A program made the translations under genes and the position numbers. A DNA stretch of 52,911 bases, from assembly GCA_018780265.1 (NCBI GenBank), contig JADMJV010000100.1, forward strand, positions 1 to 52,911, in the 5' to 3' direction. Positions 6,986 to 16,000 of the stretch are shown one piece after another; the first letter of the stretch is position 1, and the number at the start of each line of letters is the position of its first letter. This stretch comes from a bacterium (GTDB lineage Bacteria; Vulcanimicrobiota; Xenobia; Xenobiales; JADMJV01). The notes under the pieces were generated by a model, which was given only the letters and a program-made list of their open reading frames with translations, was not told the origin of the DNA and did no database searches.

Positions 6986-8623
6986 CTAGCGCAAGGCCAG
7001 CGCGTTTTGCCAACCGCGCTCAAGCAGAGCCTGATGGGCGGTACCCGAGGGCAAAGTGCCAAACTCCATCAGACAGTTGTCGCCCAGGCGAGTGCCGCAG
7101 AAAGCCTCGGCAACAAAACTGGGAGAGCGGCGCAGCAGCAGTGAACCCTGCAAAACCAGGGCCATCCGCTCTACCAGACGACGGGCTCTGACTTCGGCTT
7201 CCTCGGGCCGCCGCCAGGAGGCCTTGAGATTATCGACCGCTTGATCAAGGCGCCGATCGCCGCCACGAGTGGATTCCACCTCGGCGAAAAACAACTCTAG
7301 CGTCTCGGGGGTTTTGTGGACCGCCCGCAGCACGTCCAAACAGATCACATTGCCACTGCCTTCCCAGATGGAGGCCAGCGGCATCTCGCGATAAAGACGA
7401 GGCATGACCGATTCCTCTACGTAGCCACTGCCGCCCAGGCACTCCATGGCCTCCTGGGCAAAGCGGGCTCCCCTTTTGCACACCCAGTATTTGGAGACGG
7501 CCGTGGCCAGGCGAACGAAGGCAGCTTCGCCGGGATCCTTGACGCTTCCATCAAAGCCCTGAGCCAGACGCAACATCAATTGCAGTGCCGCCTCCCACTC
7601 CAGGGTCAGGTCGGCCAGCACGTTTTGCATCAGCGGTTGCTCGACAAGTTTTCGACCAAAAGCCGAGCGGGTGCGACAATGATGCAGAGCCTGCACCAGG
7701 GCCGCTCGCATCAGCGAACTGGTACCCACCACGCAATCAAGCCGAGTGTGGTTGACCATTTCAATAATGGTAGGAACTCCTCGCCCTTCCTCCCCTACCC
7801 GCCAGGCGATGGCACCGTGATACTCAATTTCACTGGAAGCGTTGGAGCGGTTGCCCACCTTGTCTTTGAGTCGTTGAATGTGAACCCGGTTGCGTTGTCC
7901 GTCAGGAAGAATGCGCGGCACCAAAAAGCAGGTGACCCCAGCCGACATCTGGGCCAGGGTAAGAAAGGCGTCACACATAGGGGCGGAACAGAACCATTTG
8001 TGGCCCTGTAAACGATAGGTGCCGTCGCCCAGAGCCTCAGCCCGGGTGGTGTTGGCACGCACATCGCTGCCTCCCTGTTTCTCGGTCATGGCCATGCCCA
8101 TCAGGCACCCCTTCTTGTCCTGGGGGGGACGCAGGCCAAAATCGTACTGTCGCGAGGTGATGCGTGGCACCCACTGGCTGGCCAGTTCCGGTTGCCGGCG
8201 CAGAGACGGGACAGCCGCAAAGGTCATGGTAAGCGGGCAGCCTACGCCCGCCTCAATCTGAGTCAACAGGTAGTGAGCCGCCACTCGGGCTTGATGGGCC
8301 CCAACCCGCTCCTCCACCCAGGGCAGGCAATGCACGCCCTGCTCCACGCCCAGGCCGATGAGTCGATGCCAGGCGGGATGAAACTCCACCTCGTCAATGC
8401 GCTGGCCCTGACGACTGAAAGCCTGCAAAATCGGCTCGTGTCGATTGGCCAGGCGGCCTTGTTCCAGCCAATCGGCCTGGCCGAGGGTCTCCCCAAAACG
8501 GCTCAATTGGGTCACCGCCCATGAGGCATTTTCGGCGATGGACTCTGCCAAAACCGGGTCAGATTCAAACAGGTTATAGCCCACCAGGTCGGCGGGTTGG
8601 TTGAGTGGCGGAAAGATCTCCAT
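6986..8623 (-). CDS. aidB: AidB-family acyl-CoA dehydrogenase
   Basis: A 545-residue flavoprotein of the AidB branch of the acyl-CoA dehydrogenases (E. coli AidB is about 541 residues). That protein binds DNA and FAD, is induced by alkylation stress, and has weak isovaleryl-CoA dehydrogenase activity. Diagnostic strings are GMAMTEKQGGSDVRANTTRAE, RLKDKVGNRSNASSEIEYHG, RLYREMPLASIWEGSGNVIC and ECLGGSGYVEES. The ATG at 8623 begins with MEIFPPLNQPADLVGYNLFE, matching the family start. It is divergent from ltaE with 78 bases between them. No Ada-type regulator is nearby, so involvement in alkylation response here is unproven. Confidence 0.93.
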   Translation of the reverse strand: MEIFPPLNQPADLVGYNLFESDPVLAESIAENASWAVTQLSRFGETLGQADWLEQGRLANRHEPILQAFSRQGQRIDEVEFHPAWHRLIGLGVEQGVHCLPWVEERVGAHQARVAAHYLLTQIEAGVGCPLTMTFAAVPSLRRQPELASQWVPRITSRQYDFGLRPPQDKKGCLMGMAMTEKQGGSDVRANTTRAEALGDGTYRLQGHKWFCSAPMCDAFLTLAQMSAGVTCFLVPRILPDGQRNRVHIQRLKDKVGNRSNASSEIEYHGAIAWRVGEEGRGVPTIIEMVNHTRLDCVVGTSSLMRAALVQALHHCRTRSAFGRKLVEQPLMQNVLADLTLEWEAALQLMLRLAQGFDGSVKDPGEAAFVRLATAVSKYWVCKRGARFAQEAMECLGGSGYVEESVMPRLYREMPLASIWEGSGNVICLDVLRAVHKTPETLELFFAEVESTRGGDRRLDQAVDNLKASWRRPEEAEVRARRLVERMALVLQGSLLLRRSPSFVAEAFCGTRLGDNCLMEFGTLPSGTAHQALLERGWQNALALR

Positions 8624-8701
8624 GGGAGAGGTTTCGCCTTTCGGGCACGGGTGACCTATCAATGCAGGGAGGAAAGGGGGTATCAAGGGAAGCCCCATAC
8701 C

Positions 8702-9733
8702 ATGCTTATCGACCTCTTCAGCGACACCGTCACCCGCCCCACGCAGGCCATGTTGCAAGCCATGCTGGTGGCCCAGGTAGGCGACGAACAGCGGGGCGAA
8801 GACCCCACCACCCTGGCTCTAGAACAGCAAGTGGCCCAAACGCTGGGGCAGCAGGCGGCCACCTTTCTGCCCAGCGCCACCATGGCCAACGCGATCGCCA
8901 TCCAACTGTTCTGCGGGCCCGGAGACGAGGTGCTCTCGGCCGAGAACGGCCACGTTCTCAACTATGAAGCGGGAGGTGCGGCCGTGCACGCGCGGGCCGC
9001 CGTGCGCAGTATTCCTACCTGGACCGGCATCTTTGGCAGTAATGCGGTGCTGGCCCGGCTGCGCCAGGACAGCCCGCATGCCCCGCGCCCCCGCCTGGTG
9101 GTGGTCGAAAACACCACCAATGCCGGGGGTGGCCGCCCCTGGCCCGTGGAAGAGCTGGACAGCGTGGCGAGCGCCGCTCGACAACACGGGCTCAGCCTGC
9201 ATCTGGATGGGTCGAGGCTGTTTAACGCCGCTGTGGCCATGGAATTGCCACCCAGTCGCATCGCATCTCCCTTTGACAGCGTCACGGTGTGCCTTTCCAA
9301 GGGGCTGGGCTGCCCGGTGGGGGCGGTGCTGGCCCACTCTCAGGCCCGGGCGGGTCAGGTGCGCCGACTCAAACAACTGATGGGAGGCGCCATGCGCCAG
9401 AGCGGAATTCTGGCTGCCGCCGGGGTCTATGCGTTGCAGCATCACGTGGACCGCCTGGCCGAAGACCATCGGCGCGCCCGGCAACTGGCTGAAGGCTTGC
9501 TGGAACTTCCCCAGTTGGTGGTGGAGCGAGTGCCGCTGCGCACCAACATGGTCTTCTTCGAAGTGCCCGACCGTCACTCACCCGACCAATTAGAGCAAGG
9601 ACTGGCAGCCGACAATGTCCGCCTGTCGCGTATGCACGCCCGCCGATTTCGAGCCGTCACCCACCTTGACTTTGATGACGAGCAGTTGGAACACGTTCTG
9701 CGAGCTTTTCGCCGCTTGATGCCCCAAATCTAA
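8702..9733 (+). CDS. ltaE: Low-specificity L-threonine aldolase
   Basis: A 343-residue PLP enzyme that splits L-threonine (or allo-threonine) to glycine and acetaldehyde in the cytosol. It begins LIDLFSDTVTRPT, the family signature, and has the PLP-lysine segment VTVCLSKGLGCPVGAV. Conserved strings QRGEDPTT and HLDGSRLFNAAV are also present. The ATG at 8702 is preceded by purine-rich AGGGA. The stop overlaps the convergent pdxH stop by a few bases; pdxH makes the PLP cofactor that this enzyme needs, a plausible but not compelling functional link. Confidence 0.95.
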   Translation: MLIDLFSDTVTRPTQAMLQAMLVAQVGDEQRGEDPTTLALEQQVAQTLGQQAATFLPSATMANAIAIQLFCGPGDEVLSAENGHVLNYEAGGAAVHARAAVRSIPTWTGIFGSNAVLARLRQDSPHAPRPRLVVVENTTNAGGGRPWPVEELDSVASAARQHGLSLHLDGSRLFNAAVAMELPPSRIASPFDSVTVCLSKGLGCPVGAVLAHSQARAGQVRRLKQLMGGAMRQSGILAAAGVYALQHHVDRLAEDHRRARQLAEGLLELPQLVVERVPLRTNMVFFEVPDRHSPDQLEQGLAADNVRLSRMHARRFRAVTHLDFDDEQLEHVLRAFRRLMPQI

Positions 9734-10371
9734 GGCATCAGTCGACTGCGCTGCCAGCCCTCGCCCTCCAAACGGTATTCGATTCGATCGTGATTTCGGT
9801 CAGGTCGCCCTTGCCAAAACTCGACCACCGACGGCATCAACCGATACCCCCCCCAGTGTGCGGGCCGAGGCACTTCCTGCCCAGGAAAGCGGTCTTGCAC
9901 ACTGGCCCAGAGATCATCAAGCTCCGACCGAGAGGCCACCGGTCGGCTCTGCTGCGAAGCCCAGGCACCCAACTGCGCGCCTCGGGGCCGGCTTTGGAAG
10001 TAGGCGTCGCTGGCTTCAACCTCGAGCCGCTCCACTCGCCCCTCCACACGCACCTGGCGATGCTGATCTGGCCAGTAAAAAACCAGGCAAGCCTGCGGAT
10101 TTGATTCCAGCTCCACCCCTTTTCGGCTGGCGTAATGGGTGAAGAAAACAAAGCCCCCACGGTCCACTTCTTTGAGCAGAACGATTCGAGCCGAAGGCCG
10201 GCCTTGCGCGTCGGCGGTGGCCAGGGTCATGGCGTTGGCTTCATGGGGTTCGCGCTCGATGGCCGAGGCAAACCAGCGCTGAAATTCTACCAACGGGTCG
10301 GGGTCCATGTGACTGCGGCGCAGGGGCGCCGTCAGATAGTCGCGGCGGAGTTTGGCAATATCTTGATTCAT
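9730..10371 (-). CDS. pdxH: Pyridoxamine 5'-phosphate oxidase
   Basis: A 213-residue FMN-dependent oxidase that converts pyridoxine or pyridoxamine 5'-phosphate to PLP, the last step of the deoxyxylulose-type B6 route and the salvage route (E. coli PdxH is 218 residues). Visible family strings are DIAKLRRDYLTAPLRRS, ARIVLLKEVDRGGFVFFTHY, ACLVFYWPDQHRQVRVEGRV and the C-terminal VEFWQGRPDRNHDR. The ATG at 10371 fits the family N-terminus. It is tail-to-tail with ltaE and divergent from the glycine-zipper gene. Confidence 0.96.
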   Translation of the reverse strand: MNQDIAKLRRDYLTAPLRRSHMDPDPLVEFQRWFASAIEREPHEANAMTLATADAQGRPSARIVLLKEVDRGGFVFFTHYASRKGVELESNPQACLVFYWPDQHRQVRVEGRVERLEVEASDAYFQSRPRGAQLGAWASQQSRPVASRSELDDLWASVQDRFPGQEVPRPAHWGGYRLMPSVVEFWQGRPDRNHDRIEYRLEGEGWQRSRLMP

Positions 10372-10449
10372 ACCTGAAATCTGCCCAGCCTCGTCGACTG
10401 GTAACCCTCTGTTCACACTTTGGAGAGCCGGTGCGCATAGTTTGTAAGC

Positions 10450-10926
10450 ATGCAGATCAGCTACCTCCCGTCCCGGCCACCGCAGCGACCCCGCCCCCTG
10501 AGCAACCCCAACCACAAACCTCCACAGGGCCCTCAGGACGGCTTCAAGCCATCACCCAAACCTGAGCGTAGCTTTGTCCACAGTGCTGTCAAATTCACCA
10601 AAATTGCCCTGCCGGTGGCTGCCGGTATTTATGCCGGTGTGGCCGGAGGCACTTTGGCCGCCGTGGCCGGAGCCGTAGCTGCCACCCCCGGAGCCGCCGC
10701 CCTGGGCGCCCTGGCAGGCGGACTGCTGGCAGAAAATGTCTTTGGAACCAGCGAAGCAGGCACGGTAGCAGCGGCTCTCACAGGAGGCCTGGTTGGAGGC
10801 GCCGCGGGCCTGGCCGGAGGGGCCTATCTGGGAGCGGCCGCCGGTTCCACAATGGCGGCTGTAGGCTTGGGCGCACTGGGCTGCGTCAGCGCCGGACTGA
10901 TCTTTCTCAACCAGCGCGAACGCTAG
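10450..10926 (+). CDS. Glycine-zipper hydrophobic protein
   Basis: A 158-residue protein of unknown function. Residues 1-45 are proline-rich and hydrophilic (RPPQRPRPLSNPNHKPPQGP). Residues about 50-150 are almost entirely Gly/Ala-rich and hydrophobic with small-xxx-small spacing (AGVAGGTLAAVAGAVAA, GGLVGGAAGLAGGAYLG), as in glycine-zipper membrane-inserting proteins. There is no signal peptide. Genes with this make-up include pore-forming and membrane-anchoring proteins, but no family can be assigned. It lies 125 bases upstream of the SPFH gene on the same strand and could share its promoter. Confidence 0.7.
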   Translation: MQISYLPSRPPQRPRPLSNPNHKPPQGPQDGFKPSPKPERSFVHSAVKFTKIALPVAAGIYAGVAGGTLAAVAGAVAATPGAAALGALAGGLLAENVFGTSEAGTVAAALTGGLVGGAAGLAGGAYLGAAAGSTMAAVGLGALGCVSAGLIFLNQRER

Positions 10927-11051
10927 ACTCTCGGGTCCTCCAAAATTTGGGCCCGATTTCTACTAGGATTCTGTCAAAAGTGAACCGAAGGCCGCCTCCT
11001 TCTTTGTTGAGAACAAAATAATCAACCGTTAACAAGCGGGAGGGAACCACT

Positions 11052-13055
11052 TTGGATTTCATTTTCAAACTTGGGCTGGGAGGATTTCTCGTCGGGGGGT
11101 CCGTCTTTGCGGCCGTCATCGCCGTCTTCGTCCTGGCCCGTATGCGCAAATTCGTGGAGCAAGGCCAGGCCCTCATCATCAAGGGCAAGCACGACAAGCC
11201 CGAAGTCCATTTTACCAGTGGTCTCGTCTACCCCATTTTCAACCGCTACGAGATTATGGATATCTCGGTGCACGCCATGGAGATATCCCGGTCCGGCAAA
11301 GAGGGCCTGATCTGCAAAGACAACATTCGCGCTGACATCAAGGTGACATTCTTCGTCCACATCAATCGAACGGCAGACGACGTCATCAAGGTGGCCCAGT
11401 CGATCGGAACCGAACGGGCTTCCGACCCGAACACCGTCAGCAAGCTTTTTGACGCCAAGTTCTCTGAAGCCCTCAAGACGGTTGGCAAACAACTGGAGTT
11501 TATCGAACTCTACACGCACCGGGAACAGTTTCGCTCCGAGATCATCAAGGTCATCGGCGAAGACCTGAGCGGCTACAAACTGGAGGACGTAGCTATCGAC
11601 TTTCTCGAGCAGACGCCCATGAATACGCTCGACCCCAAGAACATTCTGGACGCTCAAGGTATCAAAAAAATTACCGAACTGACTGCCAAAGAGCAGATCA
11701 TGACCAACGAAATTCAGCGAGACCGCGAAAAAGAGATACTCCAAAAAGACACCAATACGGCCCAACAGATGGGCGCTATGGAGCGCGACAAGGCCGACGC
11801 TCAACTGAAGTATCGACGCGAAATCGAAAACATGACGGCCCGCGAGAATGCCGAAATCGAGAAGGTCAAGGCCGAAGAGCACATGCGCTTCGAGAAAGCC
11901 CGCATCGCCGCCGAGCAAGAGTTGTCGATCGACAACGTGCGCAAGAATCAAGAGGTTCAACTGGCCGAGCTGAACACGCAGCGCTTGATGGCCGTGGAAA
12001 AAGAAAAAGTAGAGCAGGACCGGGCCCTGCAGCAAGTGCAACGCGAACGCGAAGTACAACTGGCCGGTATCGCCAAAGAACGAGATTTAGAAGAACAGCG
12101 CAAGCTGATTCAGGACGTCATCCGTGAGCGCATCGCGGTGGAAAAAACCGTGGCCGAAGAAGAAGAGCGCATCAAGACGCTGCGCCTGGTAGAAGAAGCC
12201 AAGCGCCAAAAGGAAGCCTTGATCATTGCGGCCCAGGCCGATGCCGATAAGGACTCCGTCAAAGTGCTCAAGGCCGCCGAAGCTTCGGAAGCTTCGGCTC
12301 GCCTCAAAGCCAAAGAGAAACAGACGCTGGCCGAAGCCGAACTGGGCGCCGCCGACAAGGTGGCTCAGGCCAAAGTGCGTATGGCCGAAGGAATCCAGGC
12401 CGAAGAGGCCGCTCTCGGTCTGGCCGAAATCAAGGTCAAAGAGGCCGACGCGGCCGCCTTCGAAAAGCGCGGAATGGCCGAAGTTCGCATCAAGGAAGCG
12501 CAGGCGCCGGCCGAACAGAAACTGGGCCTTGCCAAAGTCGAAGTCCAGCGGGCCGAGGCCGAAGTGCAGGCCAACGCCATTCAACTCAAGCTGACGGCCG
12601 AAGCCACCGGCATCGGCGAAAAAGCCAAAGCCATGGCGGCCCTCAACGAAGCCAGTCGGGCTCACGAAGAGTTCCGTCTGCAGGTGGAAAATCAGCGCCT
12701 CATCGCCATCGAGAGCATCAAGGCCCAGGTCACCATGTCTCAGTACCAGTCGCAGGCGATGGGCGAAGCCTTCAAATCGGCCAAATTCAACATCGTGGGC
12801 GGCGACGGCGCCTTCATGGAGCGCATGTTCAACGCCGCCAGTATGGGACGCACGCTGGAGACGTTTCTGGAACACAGCGACATGGCCAACAATTTCGCCA
12901 AAAACCTGAACGTCACCGGACCCCAGATGATCAACGATCTGGGTAAAGCGGCGGCAGGAGCTGCCAGCAAACTGGCCCAGGGCGTGAGTGCAGTCGCGGC
13001 TCCCAAGCCGTTGACGCCGCCCGTTCCCAAACCACCCACCCCTCCGGCAGGCTAG
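11052..13055 (+). CDS. SPFH/Band-7 (flotillin-like) membrane scaffold protein
   Basis: A 667-residue flotillin-like protein. Residues about 8-30 form a membrane anchor, about 30-230 an SPFH domain (YEIMDISVHAMEI, ICKDNIRADIKVTFFV, VIGEDLSGYKLEDVAIDFL), and about 235-600 a long Ala/Glu/Lys coiled coil. The C-terminus is Pro-rich (PPVPKPPTPP). Such proteins oligomerise on the inner membrane and organise partner complexes. The start is TTG at 11052, fixed by GGGAGGG seven bases upstream. An inverted repeat (TTTGTT-GAG-AACAAA, 11003-11017) just upstream may be regulatory. The giant ATPase gene begins 8 bases after the stop, so the two are almost certainly one operon. Confidence 0.9.
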   Translation: MDFIFKLGLGGFLVGGSVFAAVIAVFVLARMRKFVEQGQALIIKGKHDKPEVHFTSGLVYPIFNRYEIMDISVHAMEISRSGKEGLICKDNIRADIKVTFFVHINRTADDVIKVAQSIGTERASDPNTVSKLFDAKFSEALKTVGKQLEFIELYTHREQFRSEIIKVIGEDLSGYKLEDVAIDFLEQTPMNTLDPKNILDAQGIKKITELTAKEQIMTNEIQRDREKEILQKDTNTAQQMGAMERDKADAQLKYRREIENMTARENAEIEKVKAEEHMRFEKARIAAEQELSIDNVRKNQEVQLAELNTQRLMAVEKEKVEQDRALQQVQREREVQLAGIAKERDLEEQRKLIQDVIRERIAVEKTVAEEEERIKTLRLVEEAKRQKEALIIAAQADADKDSVKVLKAAEASEASARLKAKEKQTLAEAELGAADKVAQAKVRMAEGIQAEEAALGLAEIKVKEADAAAFEKRGMAEVRIKEAQAPAEQKLGLAKVEVQRAEAEVQANAIQLKLTAEATGIGEKAKAMAALNEASRAHEEFRLQVENQRLIAIESIKAQVTMSQYQSQAMGEAFKSAKFNIVGGDGAFMERMFNAASMGRTLETFLEHSDMANNFAKNLNVTGPQMINDLGKAAAGAASKLAQGVSAVAAPKPLTPPVPKPPTPPAG

Positions 13056-13063
13056 TCTGACGC

Positions 13064-16000
13064 GTGGCTGAACCGGCAGCGGCACCCCCACCCGAAACGG
13101 GCATTGAGCAAGGCACCTATGAAGTGCTGCGCGGCCGTCTGGTCGAGCAGTCTCGGCTGCTGCGTGGCCAGATCGAAGCCCTCAACCAAAAACGACTGCA
13201 AATCTTCGGTAGCCAGGAGATGGAGGTGGTCAGCGCCGAGAAAATCCGCACCAAGAACGCCTGCATTCCGCGTGACATCGTCAGCCTGGGACAGGACCTG
13301 CTTTTTGGCTATGAAGTGAAGTTGGGTCTCAAACAAGAGGTCGACATCGACGATGTCATGAGCCTCTACAGCTTTGAAGGCAGCGAGGGGAGTTACCAAT
13401 TTCGGCCCCTCTCCAGCCAGGTCGACGACGAGGGAAACCATCCCCTCACCCCCAAGTTTCTAGCCGAGGAGACCTTTAAACGCGACTTTAAAGAGCTCTT
13501 TAAATATTACAAAAACATCCGCCTGCTCCAGATCCGTCTGGTCGAGAGTGGCACCAAAATGGTGGCCGTCTTTCAGATCGGCGCCACCATCAACGATATC
13601 AAAGCGCTGCGCTGGACGATTGCCAAAGACGAGGTTAAGTATCTCGACAACCGCGGCGACCGCGACGCCGTTCAGGTCCCCCCCTACGAGTTTAGCTGGG
13701 AGGTGGCCAGTCGCGATAACTATGTGACCGGCAAGCACCCCCACGTATCCATTTTGGACGAAGTTTTTGTGGAAACGGTGGGCGGCGACCTCACCGTCAA
13801 AGTGGAAAACAACACCGACGATGGCCTGGGCATCTACTCCGAAAAAGTGGACGATGCCCGACAAACCCTGTCCGACGCCCAGTTTCACTACAAAAAGCTG
13901 GGCAACATCATTCTCCTCAAAATCCTGCCCTATCGCGAACAAGAGTGGCGCTACCTGATCTTCAACACGCGCACCCAGCAGGTTCACAACGTCAAGGCCA
14001 TCGGCTATTCATGTCACCAACTTCCCGACGATCACGGCCTGATTTTCCCAGGCGGTTACTACCTGCAAGAGGGTACCCTCAAGAATTTCGACGGCGATTT
14101 CGCCGGCATGAACTACGAAGCCACCGTGAAATCTCCCAACGGTGAGGACGTTCTCTACGTCTTCCGCCACCGCGAACAGTGCCGCTTTGCCCTGATGCCC
14201 TACAACATGATCGAAAAAGAAGTGCGCAGCCCGATCCACTGCAACGGCTACTGCCTCTACGAGAACGGCACTCTGGTGCTGTTCCGGGCGGCCGCCGACT
14301 CGGAACCGACGCGCGTCCACACCATGCAGATCTGGCGCACTCCCTTCACCTCGATGGAATTCTTGGCCCGCCAACAGAGCAAATCAGGCAGCTACCTGGA
14401 GAACATCGGCAACGCCGATCTGGTGCGCGGCATCTCCGACTGCCTGTCGGTGGCCCGCCGCGTCGAAGAGCAAACCCCCACCGTGGCCATCTACGAAGAC
14501 ATGGTCGGGGCCCTCAACCGCATCACCGATGTCTACCCCTGGTTGGGTCACGCCGAGGTGGGCGGCCTGCTGCAGCCTCTGCAGGACATCAAAAAGACCT
14601 CCAGCCTCGTCTTAGAAGAGTTCGAGAAGGTCGTCACCCTGAAAAAGCAGGCCAACAAGGCCTTTCAGGAAGCCTCCAAGGCATTTCACGAAAAAACCCG
14701 CCGCCTCAATCCAGATGACTGGAAGACGGTCGAGGAGTTTGTCGATGCCCTGGCCTTTTTGCGCACTTCGCGAGGGCAACTCATCACCCTCAAAGACATG
14801 CGCTACGCCCCTCTGGACCAGATCAAGGCCATTGAAGAGGTGGCCGTCCAAAAGTTCGACTTCATCAGCCAGCGAGCCGTCGAATTCTTGCTGCAGCCCG
14901 AAGCCTTTGTGCCGCTGCAGCAGAGAATCGAAGAACAGACCGCCCAGATTGATGAGTTGCACAAGGCCGGCGACGCCGTGCCCATGCATGAAGAACTGGA
15001 GAAGATCGGGTCCGGCCTGGAACTGCTGATGGATGTGATCGGCGGACTCAAAATCGAGGACGCCACGCAACGCACCGCGGTGCTGGAAAAAATTGCCGAG
15101 CTGATGGGTCAGCTCAACCGGGCCCGGGCCCTGCTTCTGGGCCGCAAAAAGGAGCTGGGCTCGAAGGAGTCCACGGCCGAATTTGCGGTCCAGTTTCAAC
15201 TGCTGACCCAAAACGCCACCAGCTCGATCAACCTGGCCGATTCTCCCGAAAAGTGCGAACAGGCCCTATCCCGACTCATGCTTCAACTGGAGGACCTGGA
15301 GGGTCGCTTCGGTGAGTATGACGACTTCCTCGAACAGCTCAATCAAAAACGCGAAGACATCGCCAAGTCGATTTCGGCCAAGAAGCAGACCTTACTCGAG
15401 GCTCGTCAGCGTCGCGTCCAACAGTTGATGGGCTCGGCCGAGCGCATTCTGGAAGGTTTGCAGCGGCGAGCCTCAGGCATTACCGACGACGTAGAACTCA
15501 ACGCCTTCTTTGCCTCTGACGCCATGGTGATGAAAATTCGCGAAGTGGCCGAGCGACTGCGCGAACTCAGCGACCCCGTCAAAGCCGACGAGTTGGAATC
15601 TCGCCTCAAGGCGGCTCGTCAAGAGTCCGGCCGCAGTCTGCGCGATCGCAAAGAGATCTTTGAAGAAGGCGCCAACATCATCAAGTTTGGCCGCCACCGC
15701 TTTTCCGTCAATAGCGAACCGGTCGACCTTACCATGGTCCCGCGCCGGGTCAATCTGGGCAGCGGTGAGACCTCGATTATGGCCTTGCACATCACCGGCA
15801 CCGACTTCTTCGAAGACATCGATCATCCCGAACTGGAAGCCACCCGCGAGTTTTGGGAGCAACAGTTGGTCTCGGAAACCCACGAAGTCTACCGCTCCGA
15901 ATATCTGGCTTACTGCATTCTGGACGACGCCGAAGTGGGGCGCAAGGGCCTGACTCTCAAACTGCTCTACGACACCCTGCTCAGCGGTCCCAGCCGGGTG

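Noticed and set aside
11007..11035. TTGAGA-17-TAACAA promoter-like pair before the SPFH gene
   Set aside because: Transcription would start inside the ribosome-binding site, so the mRNA could not use it; only the inverted repeat is kept as a remark.
11022..12087. 345-residue minus-strand frame opposite the SPFH gene
   Set aside because: It is a mirror of the biased coiled-coil codons of the SPFH gene and has no ribosome site or family pattern.
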